Shown here: one piece after another, positions 45,634 to 58,000 of the stretch
How the letters are laid out: the number at the start of each line of letters is the position of its first letter
Numbering within the stretch: the first letter of the stretch is position 1
Assembly (NCBI RefSeq): GCF_947179165.1
Contig: NC_077242.1
Span: 22,477,097 to 22,541,096 of the forward strand
Source: Solanum dulcamara
Lineage: Eukaryota > Streptophyta > Magnoliopsida > Solanales > Solanaceae
Length of the DNA stretch: 64,000 nt
Reading direction: 5' to 3'
Made by a program: the position numbers and the translations under genes
Notes under the pieces: generated by a model
Databases searched by the model: none
The model's input: the letters and a program-made list of their open reading frames with translations, nothing else
What the model was told of the DNA's origin: nothing

Positions 45634-47390
45634 TAATTAATAGTACGTGGCCCAAAACTAATAGACAGTCCATAAATGTGATAAGCTAGAGACATTAAAT
45701 CCAAAACCATTTGGACAAAATGTAATCCTCTTAACTGTTGATAAAATTGAGAAATCGAATAATCTTTGATCCTATAGTCTTGTCTTAGTATATTGTCCTG
45801 AATTGCATGAAAGACGTAACGTAGATTAGCTATGAGCATTCTTTTCATGTTTACCTATCTTGGAACAAAAAACGTGTTGAAGTGACTTGATATGTAGAAG
45901 CAAATTTGAGCCAAGATTACAAATAATAACTAGGGATTGTCGAGAAAAAACCAATTTAAGTAAACATCCAACACTTTCTAATCGTAATACTCTCTTTAGC
46001 CAAGATTTGATTGATGAACAGGCATCATGATGGTCAAACCAAAAAGCCTACTAGTCCATTCAGTGTTACCTACAATTATCCGCATATTCCATTAAGTTAA
46101 ACTAATCATTTAGTGTCAATTTGATTTAGTTGACTAAAAGTAGTTGATAAGTATTAAGGGGTTGTTTGGTAGCTAGTTGTAGTTAATTGGGTATCAGTAA
46201 TACATAAATGTTGGTTCGTATGAATTCACCCAGAGTCAAGGGGTAAGGTCCTTGACTGAAAACAGTTAAAAACAATAAAGAACAATCTACGCCGCAAAAA
46301 GTAAAGGAACACAAAATGTTTACGTGAAAATCTTCTTGCTCAAGGAAGGAACAAACCACAATCTACCACATAGGATTCCATGACCTTCACTAACACGTGC
46401 CAAGATTCAGCTCACAACCCTATGCAATCTAAGAATGAAACACATAATTCCTCCCATTTGTGATACCTCTAATACAAGTAAACTAAGCAATATCCCTATT
46501 GCCCACTATATCAACTAACCCTAGCTGACATAGACTCCAACTACTACCTCTAGCCACAATAAACCATTGCTACTACTAGCCATAAGACACTATGGCTTCC
46601 TCTAGCCACTACTCAAATCTAGAAGATAAGAGATGAAACAATACCTACACAAGCTTCATAGAGAAGAGTAGGTTTACAATGTAAGTACAAAATAAAGATT
46701 CAATAACAAGGAATAAATGATTGTCTTCAGTGATAAAAGCAGGTCCCTTGCGATTGAGGTCTTCGTTGATAAGAGAGCGGAGACAGATTCAAGATTGAGA
46801 CAAGAGCAAATATTTTTCAAAATGCAAAAAACTAGGTTTTGCTCTTTGTCAAGTCTCCTTATCAATAAGACAAAGAGAGAAAGGGAAAAATCTTAACCTA
46901 TTCTCGTTGGTCGAGGTGTACAAGGACATTGCTGTCCTATTACCTCATCTATTGCTCTGTCGTACTGCGCAGACGAGGTACACTTTATAACTGAGTTGTA
47001 TCTTGCAAAAAGTACATCATAGGTACTAGGTTCATTCAGTATATTTGTCAATCATCATTACAACATTACAACATTTTAGGGTGCCCTTCATCTTCCCTAA
47101 GAGTTGGCCACTCGATGTTGTATATCCCTACATTAATCTTCATAATCCACTCTCTATTGAGCGAGACGTCCTCGGGCAGGACCTCCACACCATCCTCTCT
47201 CGCCTTAGTGGCAGATGATTCTTGGGATGTACATCGTTCGTTTGACTCAACTTTTTGTGGCACCTCATGGATCTTGTTGGCAACATTCTTTTTTTAATGA
47301 CCTTTATTGCCAATGAAATTTTGGATGACATTGTTCGGTGTTAGCAGTGTTGATTTCTCTATCATTTGTCATTTCCTTAGTTGCAATCTT
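45634..47390. other. Intergenic DNA with element debris, no supported gene
   Basis: A TTAAGGGGTTGTTTGGTAGC phrase near 46157 resembles the tip of a MITE. From about 46200 to 47390 the DNA lies on the internal side of a minus-strand copia-type primer site. Short minus-strand frames at 47066-47331 could be a decayed leader ORF, but they match no protein I recognise. Confidence 0.4.
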
Positions 47391-47902
47391 GCTCTGATAC
47401 CACATTGTCATATCTTTAGTTTTCAACTAAGCGCATGTGTGACACTTGACAATTCGCTCACGTTCTTGCACAATTTGCTCACGATCTTGTTATGTCAACT
47501 CAATCTAAAACACTAGAAATCGCTAAGGAAATGATAGATAGAACACGAGAGAATTGCAAGGCAGATTTGTATTGAAGAGAACTTGAATTATTTGTTTGAT
47601 ATTAAAAGTGAATGTCCCTATATTTATACTACTCACTTGGTAGGTTAATATACAAATAGTAATTATTATAAAAGTTTCTACATATTTACAAATAAGTTTT
47701 CTTTCTAGAATATTGTACAAGTCAAAATATTTCAAAGACCTTTTACACAAGTCTATGATATTCTAAGATATACCATGAGTAATCCCTACATGTCTCTAGA
47801 ATCATTCACAAGTGGTAACATCCTTTTTATGTAAGGTTCCACGTGGCAAAAAGGTATACCATGTGACGCTTATATAGCTAGATGACATGGAAGGTCATCA
47901 CA
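47391..47902 (-). mobile_element. Ty1/copia-type LTR with primer site, minus strand
   Basis: GCTCTGATACCA at 47391-47402 is the reverse complement of the Met-tRNA primer site. Just above it, on the minus strand, a candidate LTR starts TGTGATGACCTTCC (at 47902) and ends ATATGACA (at 47406), about 497 bp. A minus-strand TATTTATAGGGAC lies inside it. No second LTR was found, so the element is truncated. Confidence 0.65.
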
Positions 47903-48432
47903 TTTACCTATTTAGTTCCTACCTTTAATTTAAACTTTATAAAGCGAAAATAAGAAAATAATTATAATTAGTTGTTTTATGAATGTTGAAAGGGTAAAGA
48001 GAAGTTTCTAAGAATTTCCTGATTTACTGTGAAGACGAGGTAAAGAGGACACAGTGAAATGAAATGGTTCCTCTCTATCCTAGTCAATAGACACGTGTGG
48101 TCTGAATCATTTAATGTTGAGCTTTTTTGCCCTTCCAACAAAACCTACTGTCCCACTCTTTGCTAAGCTTTGCAAATACTACAACCCTTTCCCCCCATAG
48201 ATACCAGAAACAAAGCCCACCTCCACCCAGCCAAAAAATTTAATTAAAGAAAAATGTCCTTTGAACCAACACTAGTTGCAACCTCTTTTTACTATGTCCC
48301 ATCACAAGAGAAGAAGACTAATTATTACATTATTTTTAGCTCTATTCTTAACTTTTCACTTTCTTACTTTGAAACCAAAATAAATAAATATTTGTTTACT
48401 TATTAGAGGAACCCATTGAATGAAAACTTGAA
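47903..48432. other. Intergenic region, nothing identified
   Basis: This is AT-rich DNA without a supported coding or repeat feature. Confidence 0.4.
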
Positions 48433-48570
48433 TTTGTATACAACAACAACAACAACAACCACCTAGTGAAATCCCACAATGTGGGGTCTGGAGAGGGTAA
48501 AGTGTACGCAGACCTAACTCCTACCAAGGTAGGACAGCTGTTTTCGAGAGACCCTCGGCTCGATAAAAAC
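48433..48570 (-). mobile_element. LINE 3' tail of TS-SINE type
   Basis: On the minus strand it reads GAGCCGAGGGTCTCTCGAAA, a TAGGTCTGCGTACACTTTAC segment and CCAGACCCCACATTGTGGGA, and ends in (GTT)n. This is the 3' module shared by tobacco-type TS SINEs and Solanaceae RTE LINEs. It continues without a break into the LINE sequence at higher coordinates, and no tRNA-like head is present, so I treat it as the LINE's own tail. Confidence 0.82.
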
Positions 48571-51500
48571 ATAAAAAGAAGTCAAATACGACAGGAAGTA
48601 CAAAGCAATATGAGAAAAGCAAAACAAATAACGTAAGTGACACAGATAGAATAGAATACCGAAAGTACAAAGAGTAATAACTAATAACAAAAATTATAGC
48701 ACAAAAAATTTATAGTGCGCTAATGCGCCTTCTAATAAGGCGGAATAACACGACTTTGTATTAGCCTTCTACCCGAATATGAGCCCTCTACACCCTCCTA
48801 TCTAAGGTCATATCCTCGGTTAGATGTAACTGCGCCATGTCCTGTCTAATCACCTCTCTCCAATACTTTTTTGGTATACCTCTACCTCTTCTGAAACCAT
48901 TCATGGCCAACCTCTCACACCTCCGCACTGGGGCATCTGTGTCTCTCCTCTTCACATGCCCAAACCATCTCAGTCGCACTTCCCGCATCTTGTCTTCCAC
49001 CGAGGCCACTCTCACCTTGTCCCGAATAGCCTTATTTTTAATCCTGTCGTTCCTGATATGCCCACACATCCATCTCAACATTCTTATCTAGGCAACTTTC
49101 ATCTTTTAAAGGTGAAAGACCTTAACTGGCCAACACTCGGCCCCATATAACATAGCCGGTCTAACCACCACTTTATAGAAATTACCCTTAAGTTGTGGTG
49201 GAACCTTCTTGTCATATAGCACACCGGAAGCGAGCCTCCATTTCATCCACCCTGCCCCAATATGATGTGTGACATCATCATCATCAATCTCCCCGCTGCC
49301 TTGCATTATAGACCCAAGGTACTTGACACTATTTTTCTTTTGGATGGCCTGGTCACCAAGCCTAACTTCCGCGTCAACCTCCTGAGGTGACTCACTGAAT
49401 TTGCATTACTCTGTCTTCGTCCTACTCAGTTTAAACCCTTTAGACTCCAAGGTATGTCTCCAATCCTCCAGCTTAGCGTTAACTCTACTATGAGTCTTAT
49501 CGATCAGGACAATGTCGTCCATGAAAAGCATACACCATGGCACCTTACCTTGAATTTGTCGCATCAATCCATCCATCACCAAGGCAAATAAAAATGGACT
49601 AAGAGCTGATCCTTGATGCAACCCCATCACAACTGGGAAGTGCTCTGAGTCCCCTCCTACTATCTTTACCCTGGTTCTGGCACCCTCATACATGTCCTTG
49701 ATCACCCGAATGTACTCCATAGGTACACCTTTAGCCTCCAAACATCTCCATAGTATCTCTCATGGAACTTTATCCTAAGCCTTTTCTAGGTCGATGAATA
49801 CCATATGCAAGTCCCTCTTCCTCTCCCTATACTGCTCTATCAATCTCCTCATAAGATGGATGGCTTCTGTAGTTGAGCACCCCGGCATAAATTCAGACTA
49901 GTTCTCTGAAATAGACACGCCTCTCCTCAACCTCATCTCCACCACTCTTTCCTACACTTTCATAGTATGGCTTAGAAGCTTGATACCTCTATAGTTGTTG
50001 CAGCTCTGGATATCCCCCTTGTTTTTGTATAGAGAGATCATTACACTCGACCTTCATTCTTCGAGCATCGTTGCCGTGTTAAAGATGACATTAAATAACC
50101 TAGTCAACCACGCCAAACCTACCGAACTCGCGCTCTTCCAAAATTCCCCAGGGATCTCGTCAGGTCCGGTTGCTCTTCCCCATTGCATCCTACGCACAAC
50201 ACTCTTAACCTCTTCGACCATAATACTGCTGCAATATCCAAGATCGTGATACCTCCCTGTATTCTCCAAATCTCCCAACACAAAGTCTCTTTCCCTTTCG
50301 TCATTCAGTAATTTATGGAATTATGACTGCCATCTCTGTTTAATGAGAGTCTCGTCTACCAATACTTTTCCATGCTCGTCCTTAATGCACTTCACTTGAT
50401 CCACATCACGTGCTCTTCTCTCCCGCGCCCTGGATAACCTAAACAATTTACTATCCCCTCCTATCTCTTCTAGTTCAGCATAAATGCGTTCAAAAGCTAT
50501 CGTTTTTGCCATCGAAATTGCTGACTTCGCCTCTTTCCTCGCTATCTTATAAAGTTCCTTATTCGTCCACTTCTCTACCTCATCCGTGCTTTCTATCAAC
50601 TTCACATACGCCATCTTCTTTGCTTCCACCTTCCCTTGCACTTTTCTATTCCACCACCAGTCCCCTCGATGCCGACTATGACTACCTGTCGAGACTCCCA
50701 ACACTTCCCTTGCTACAACCCTAATATAGCTAGCCGTCTTATCCCACATACTGTCGCATCCCCACTACTTTTCCATGCCCCCATGTCATTCAATTTCTCT
50801 CCCATCTCCAGGGCACTAGCTGTGGTCAAATTCCCCCATCTGATCCTAGGTCGGTCATCCCCAACCCTTTTCTTCCTCGTCATCTTGATCCCTAAATCCA
50901 TTACCAAGAGCTTATGTCGGGTTGTAAGATTGTCTTTCGGAATAACCTTACAGTCTTTGCACAGATCTTTATCATTCTTCCTAAGGAGTAAAAAGTCTAT
51001 CTGAGTCTTAGCCACCGAATTACGAAAGGTTACCAAGTAGTCCTCCTTCTTTGAGAAACTCGAATTGGCTATCACCAACCCAAAAGCTCTTGCGAATTCC
51101 AAAAGTGAAACTCCTTCTCCATTTCTGTCCCCGAAGCCAAAGCCTCTATGCACATCATCATACCCTCCCGAAATAGACCCGATGTGCCCATTGAAATCCC
51201 CTCCCACGAACAGTTTCTCAGTAGGCGGTATGCTTCCCACTAACTCGTCCAAATCCTCCCAAAAGCATCTCCTCTTCCTTGGCTAGGCCTGCTTGCGGCG
51301 CATAGGCACTAATAGTGTTTAGAGTGATCCCTTCAACGACCACCTTAATCGACATCATTCTATCAGTGAGTCTCCTAACCTCCACCACCTGGTCCCTTAA
51401 ATCACTGTCTACTAAAATGCCTACCCCATTTCTATACTTCGATCTACCAGAGAACCAAAGCTTATACCTGTCTACCTCCTTAGCTTTAAGACCTACCCAT

Positions 51501-51960
51501 TTGGTCTCTTAGACACAGGCTATATTAATCTTCCTCTTCTTAAGAATCTTAATTAACTCTATGGACTTTCCGGTTAATGTGCCAATGTTCCAAGAACATA
51601 CTCTCAGTCTAGATGTTCTTTTAACCCACTCACCCCTCCTTATCCTCTTCCCCGTCCCCCGTCTCCGTCCCCAAGCGAGAACATGACCCTAGTCTATCAT
51701 AGCTATCCAAAGCCACAAAAACACGTATAAACTAATTAATTATTCAAAAGTCAACAGTCAGAAAATGCCACGACAAGTATATGAACAAAAAGTATATGTA
51801 AATCGGAGGTACCAACTCCAGTTGTAAGAACCTGGTTCACGCCAAAAAAATATTGTCACGCCGGAAATACTGTTCACGCTGGAAATACTGTTCACGCCAG
51901 AAGCCAAAAAATCACTGGACGACGCCGGAAATCAATAGATCTAGGCCAGATCTGAACAAA
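48571..51960 (-). mobile_element. RTE-clade LINE, near full length, broken
   Basis: Reading down the minus strand, an endonuclease comes first (about 51600 to 50760: CSWNIGTLTGKSIELIKILK; KLFVGGDFNGHIGS with the catalytic D/N motif; AKTQIDFLLLR). A linker follows (50321-50749: RGDWWWNRKV; YKIARKEAKSAISMAK). Then comes RT (about 50280 to 49400: [40 protein letters not shown] with the catalytic DD). A C-terminal region ends it (48788-49306: [20 protein letters not shown]). The domain set and wording match plant RTE elements, which databases often mislabel as craniofacial development protein 2-like. A stop in the VxETKW endonuclease motif and several frameshifts disable it. The 5' end at about 51840-51960 is approximate. 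Confidence 0.9.
51838..51917 (-). repeat. Short repeats in the LINE 5' region
   Basis: Variants of GTTCACGCCGGAAATACT occur three to four times in a row (for example GTCACGCCGGAAATACT and GTTCACGCTGGAAATACT). They lie just upstream of the LINE ORF on its strand and could be part of its 5' UTR. Confidence 0.75.
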
Positions 51961-52390
51961 TTTCTTCACTTTCGAATCAGAACAATCTTAAAAAGTGGAG
52001 CTTTGGAGTGCTAAGAGAGGAGATAAACGAACAGGTTCGTTGGAGTATTCGGGTTGATTTGAAAATCAAGTAACATCCATAGAGACATACTTTCTTTTTG
52101 TAATGGGATCAAAGCATTTTGTGATGTCGGATAACCAATGAAGACACATCTCACATCTCTAGGATCCAATATGGAGAGATTAAATTCAAGAAGCATTTAT
52201 TCCATTCCCATTGCAGCTACTTTTTTCTTGATTATTGGTATTTTACATTAGTAACTCAGTACAATAATTATTTTTCTCTTCTTCCTTAACTTTTCCCCAA
52301 ATTCTTTTCATTTCCAACTCCTAATCCTTTTATTTTTATTTTTAATGTTTTTATTTCCTGGCCTTCTGAGGAGGCCCTATTTTATGGGTA
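51961..52390. other. Intergenic region, nothing identified
   Basis: No gene or repeat boundary is seen. The minus-strand frame at 52011-52196 resembles a small fragment of copia-type integrase or RT linker (RDVRCVFIGYPTSQ) and is too short to assign firmly. Confidence 0.4.
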
Positions 52391-53667
52391 AAAAAAGTCA
52401 AATATACCATTATACTATAAGAAATGGTTTAAATATATTTTAGTTATACTTTCAATTCAAATATATCCCTTCTGTTATACTTTGACACGTATATATTCCT
52501 AATTTTAACAGAAGGAAACATGTTATCTTAGGAGTCAAATAACCCACCTCCATTTTTAAATACCCAATTGCTTTAAAATCCACCCACTTAACTCATTCCC
52601 TACGGTGACCTGATTTAAACCAAACTCATTTTCATTGTCATTTCTCTATTTAAGACTTCCGCAAAATCATAACTCTTCATAATTGCTTAATTTGAGAGGT
52701 TAATTATCATGGAACTATGTAATTTCTGAATCTCTTTGAATTGCTCGGAAGTTTATCTCTTTGCTCATTGCTTGAGAAATTGACACTAGAAATGTCAAAA
52801 GTTTCAAATATAGTAGAAATTAATGCCCCAACCTGAGATCCTTTATTTTCACACCCAGTATAAGTTCTATCTCTCTAACAAATGTCCCTCTTCTGGCAAA
52901 AGCATATCTGCACTGTGACGACAGTTCTTTTATGGAGGAAGACTATTTTGGTTTTGCAAAGTTTTTTGAGTCTTGTACTGTTCTCAAGGGACTCCTCTTG
53001 CTTTCAGTTTTGTTGAGGTAGATAATGCTTCGTTACTTCATTGTTATCCACTTTAACAGATGGAACTTTAAGGCTAACGCATCATTACAAATTTTAATGG
53101 AAGTTTTAAATATAGAAGATGACTATACATGAAAATGGGTTTGGTTCAAGTCAGGTTATCAGCGGGAATGGGTTAAATAGGTGGTTTTCAAAGGAATTGA
53201 TATTTAAAATTGGGGGTGAGTTATTTGATTTTTAAACTGAGATATGTTTTTATGTTAAAAAAGCATAATACATAAATATAACTCTGAACTTGGGTTCATC
53301 TCTAATTTTATTAATGCAGAAGTAGACACTTTAACTATTCAAAATTTGAACAAATGAGCACATTCATCCTACATGACAATTTTGTATTTTACGTGGCATT
53401 ATATGTGTATTATGCCACGTAGAACACGTGTATCTACTTGTTCAATTTTATACAGGTTTAAGTGGCTATTTGTGTACACCCAAAGTTAGAGGACATAAAT
53501 ATGAAATGAGGTCAAGTTAAATGACATATTTATATATTATGCCCCGTTAAAATTAGGGGTATATATGAGTCAAAGTATAACATGAGAAGTAAATTTGAAC
53601 AAAAGTATAATGAATGATATATTTAAACTATTTCTAATAGTACAAGGGTATATTTGACCCTTTTTCG
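52391..53667. mobile_element. Non-autonomous DNA element with about 125-bp inverted repeats
   Basis: The left arm (52391-52517) matches the reverse complement of the right arm (53540-53667). Shared words are GTCAAATATACC, GGTTTAAATATAT-like, GTTATACTTTGAC and CCTAATTTTAAC. The tips are AAAAAAGTCAAATATACC and GAAAAAGGGTCAAATATACC. The roughly 1 kb between the arms has no coding capacity. Long arms suggest a Mutator-like MITE, but no target duplication was confirmed. Confidence 0.75.
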
Positions 53668-53729
53668 TACATTTTTTGTGAATAAAAAGAAAGAAACAAA
53701 TTTTACATTTGTCAGCATAGACATAATTA

Positions 53730-54765
53730 GATGCGGAGCTATGTGGAGCTCGAAGGTTCACTCGAACCCATTTGTTGAAAAATTATACTATATATATAAG
53801 GTTAATTTCTGATTTTATAAATATATATATTATAAAGAGTCCTCTTAAAATTAAACAGAAACATGTCTTAGTGGCTAAGGGGTTCATTTTTGACCGAGAT
53901 GAGTTCGATCCTCACTTCATGGAATTGTTTTTAACCTTTTTTGTAAAAGGCCTTATTTTTGGGTTCAATGTAAAGCTTTATAATTTGTTTTCTGTCTATG
54001 CTGGGTTTTTTTTCTCAATTTGATTTTGTTTAAATTTATTAGACACATTTTAAATATTTTTGTATTTTACTCTTCTTATTTATATTGCTCTTGTTGTTTC
54101 TACCTCACGCTCTTTTCATGTACTAACGTGTAGAAAGCCTTTTAAAAAATGATGAATTATTATTAAATGTGAATTGAGTTAGAAAAATATTATATAAAAT
54201 AAAGTAAATTTTAAAATTAATTTAATGAAGAAATTTATAAGTCATATTTTCTTTAATAAAATCTATTTAATTGATTTTTTTCTTAATTTTATAGTATTTC
54301 TTATTTTATTCGATTCGATTCTAAAAAGATAGAAAACTAAACTTATTTGATTTGTTCATTATGTGTCTTTTTTACAAATAACAATCTAATAAATTAAATT
54401 AAATGCACTAACAAATTGACGATGTCATTTATTTATCTTTTAAATATAAATTATAATATTAGCAAACACAAAGAATTTTTAAAATATCATATAATTGAAT
54501 AGATACTAATTGATAATTTTAAAAAGTTTAAATTGAAGTTGAACTCTGCAAAATAAAAGGAAAAAAACACAAAAAATATATAGATATTCTGATGAGGAGG
54601 ATAAAAGGTGGAAAAATTTAAATATGATATATTAAGATAAATTAAATTTAGCGAGTTAAAATTTACTATTTTCCTCACATATTACTTTATTTTTTATTTT
54701 ATAATTTTTACATATTTATTTTTTTATATTTTGAACTGACCCAAAAATTCTGGTTCCACCACGGT
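53730..54765. mobile_element. Possible hAT-like non-autonomous element
   Basis: The left tip AGATGCGGAGCTATG and the right tip TTCTGGTTCCACCACGG look like decayed versions of GAGGCGGAGCCAG / CTGGCTCCGCC, a tip common to Solanaceae hAT-type elements. Inside, TTAGTGGCTAAGG (53869) and GAGTTCGATCC (about 53902) resemble Pol III A and B boxes about 20 bases apart, so a SINE fragment is an alternative. The interior is very AT-rich and non-coding. Confidence 0.4.
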
Positions 54766-55009
54766 ATACTGAGCCACTGGACATAACCACTCTTGTACTA
54801 GCAAGTCTGCAACTCTGCAACTATCAATATTATTACTCTGTGCGTGTCCTTTGGTGTTTGCCCATTTGCAAGTTCTGAACATTTTAGTAAATTCATTGTA
54901 TTTTGCAAGATTCTCAGTTGGGTAATTGGAGAAACCCTTTTATATGCAGAAACAGGGGGAAAAAAAGAGTTTGATAAACTATTGATGAAAGTGAAAAAAA
55001 AAGAGGAAA

Positions 55010-58000
55010 ATGGCAGGAGCTGGTTGTGGAGGAACTGCTTCAATGCCATCTATGCCACCACCCCGCCCAAAATCACCACCTCAGTATCCAGATTTGTATG
55101 GAAAGCGTCGAGAATTAGCCAAAGTTCAGATGCTTGAAAGAGAAATTGGCTTTCTTGAGGTGAGTTTATTGCCTATTTTCAAGTCTCAATTTTCATGTGT
55201 TGAGTTAAGAATGTCATGTCATTCTTGTTTATAATCAGTTTAGGTGTAAACCTGAGGCCACTATTTTGAGGTAAAAGTTTGTCACATCAATAGTATTTAC
55301 AGTTAACTTTCTGTTTTTAGACTCTCTTTTTACTTAGCCCTTGTTTTTAGTTTTTCATATGTGACTTGAGATTGGGGAAAAATAAAGTAGATTGCTTGCT
55401 ATGAGGGTTAAGGGCTGAATCTTTGTTTGATTTGGATTTTGTGTCACATTACCCTACTTAAATCTTTGCTGGGATATCAAATTGAGGAGTATATTTGCAA
55501 TATACTAATCTTCACTGTTGCCTCATGTTCATATGCTAAACCAGTGACTAGATGCACAGAATGTACACAATTTGAATTCTGAGCAGTTTAACTTTTAGAT
55601 TGACTAGACCATTTAAATTAGTTACTGTCATAAAGACATGGCATTGACATGCAATTTGAAGAATCAATTAAAAAGAACAAAATGCTCCAAGATTCTCTTA
55701 AATAGAGCTCTTAGACTTTCAGTCTGCTCATTTGCTTGTCAGTTGTGTGCTTGCTGGTGGAGGAATTACTTAGAGCCTGTTTGATTGCCTTATTTTAGGT
55801 GCTTTTAAGCCAAAGTAGCTCTTAAGCAATTTTGTAGTGTTTGGGTTTAATAAATAAGTGTTTTTAAGCACTTATTTTTAAGTTAAACAACAAAAATAAG
55901 TCAAAAGTCATACGTTATAAATCCTAACTTATCGCTTTCGGCTTATAAGCTATAACTTATAAGCTCCCATCCAAACAGGCTGTTTGAGAAAGTTGGATGA
56001 TGCAATATTTACTTGTTTAGATGCTCATGTATTTTTTACGTTGTCATCATGTCAATGAATTTACTTCCACCAGAATTTGTACATCTTGCACATGTAATGC
56101 TGCCCAACATTGAAACTTTGGAATCTCATTCTTTAAACTGCTCCATACTTTTGTGATTCTCTCCTCTTGAACTTGGGGACTGGAGACTTCCTGTCGCCCT
56201 TCCACATGGGAAACACAGAAAAGGATAAAGGTATTAGATTTGTGCTCACACTTTGGAGGTATCATACTGCATCAGGCTGGGAAGTTATCCTCCCTACTGC
56301 TTAATAAGCAGATCGCTTATGAATTTTATCTATGGAAAAGAAGCTTACTTCAGAGTTTGATAATTACTTATCTCGACCTATCCCTGACTCTTTGAGGCAT
56401 TTTCAAAATTTGATCCTAATATGTTTGAAGACAATTACTTCCGAGACTGATCTGAAAGCCGCGTAAGATCATCTTCAACTAACCTACAACCAATAAAGAA
56501 TTGTCGCAAAATAACCTCGATTTTGGCCTTGCATATATCCTTGACAGCATGTTATTAGTTTCCTTGTTGGGTTAAAGGAGATACAGGTAACAATTTAATG
56601 TGCTACGTTTTGATGATTTAAAATTTGCTAGACATTATATCGTATATTTTACCCTAAGCTTGTTTGTACTTTGTTGTGATGAATGTGCTGTATTTTTAAT
56701 GTTACAAAGGCTTGCTTCAGAGATTTTTGAAGTTATTTTCACTTTACGCTCTTCTCATTTCGATCCAATTCTTTTGAGCAGGAAGAACTGAAATCCATTG
56801 AAGGCCTTCATCCCGCTTCTCGGCCCTGTAAAGAGTATGAAGAGAACATATTTTCTACATGTGCATTTATTTCCACATGCTCTGTACTACGGAAGTCATG
56901 TGAAGTGAATTTAAGAATGTCCTTTAAAGTACCTCTGTATTGAATGATGTTGACAATTTTGCAGGGTGACAGAATTTGTATCGGAGCATTCAGATCCTCT
57001 TATACCAACGTAAGATAGTATTCAACTGTTTTTTTTTAAAGTGCATTTCCAGTATTATAGTTTACCCCTTCTGATTGCCTTTTTTCCCTCGTAGTAGAAT
57101 AAAGAAGACTCGTAGATCCTGTTGCTACTGGAAACGGCTCTGGTATGCTAAGTTTTAAGCATTTCTGTTTTGGGTTATACTGAGCATGAAATATGATTAC
57201 TGTTCAAGATTCGATATTGGTTTTATTAGAGTGAGATTCATACAAAAATTAAAGAGATAGAGAGTGATTATCTTAGCATTAACTGCATGAGAGGACTAAA
57301 CCTTAAAGATCAGAAACTTTTTATGCATAACTATGAAATGTTCTTAGGCTTAATGGATAATTTTTTTTTAGCATCCTGGTAGGCAATTTGCAAAATGTTG
57401 CACAGAAACTGTTCAGAGCTATAATACCTTTGTGGGTCATAAGCTAGAAGAGTAGACTTTCCCAAACTGAAAAAATAGTAAGCATAGACGTGACGTAGCC
57501 AACTTGATCCAACACAGCTTTTTATTTCTCACATTTTCAAGTATTAACATACTGTTAGGATACTTGCAAGAAGTGAATAGAGTTCTATGTTCAGAGAGAG
57601 AGAGAGAAAACTATTGGTGGTTCATAAGCTAGAAAAATAGATTGTAAATAGTAACCGAAGTTGGTGGCAATTGCGCTTCAGTGTGGCCACTATTCATATT
57701 TTTATGGATTATGTTTGTGCCCTTCCTTCGCCTCATAAGCTTCGTGAAATCTAGTTTTGGTGATGAATTCTTTTCAGTAGGAAACTTTTTGTTTTTTAAT
57801 AAAAATGAAAAGTAGGAAGTTATTTTTGTGCAATTATAATACATCTTCTTGTCGTACCCTCATCTGCATTGCTGCAGTCATGAAATATGTGCTCGAAGAA
57901 ATGTTTTTAAGCCTTGTAATCTGAGCTTTGATAAAGTGCAATTTTTTCCTTTAAGGAGGATGACAATTAAGAGGTTACATCTTTACATAGACTCATATAT

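Noticed and set aside
48433..48570. Independent TS SINE
   Set aside because: No tRNA-like head with A and B boxes is present, and the sequence continues directly into the LINE on the same strand.
48837..51512. Several plus-strand open frames of 60-120 residues
   Set aside because: They are antisense shadows of the minus-strand RTE LINE, whose frames carry clear endonuclease and RT motifs.
55010..55234. Single-exon 74-residue protein
   Set aside because: The frame runs past a good GTGAGT donor at 55160. The homologous protein continues in the exon at 56782.
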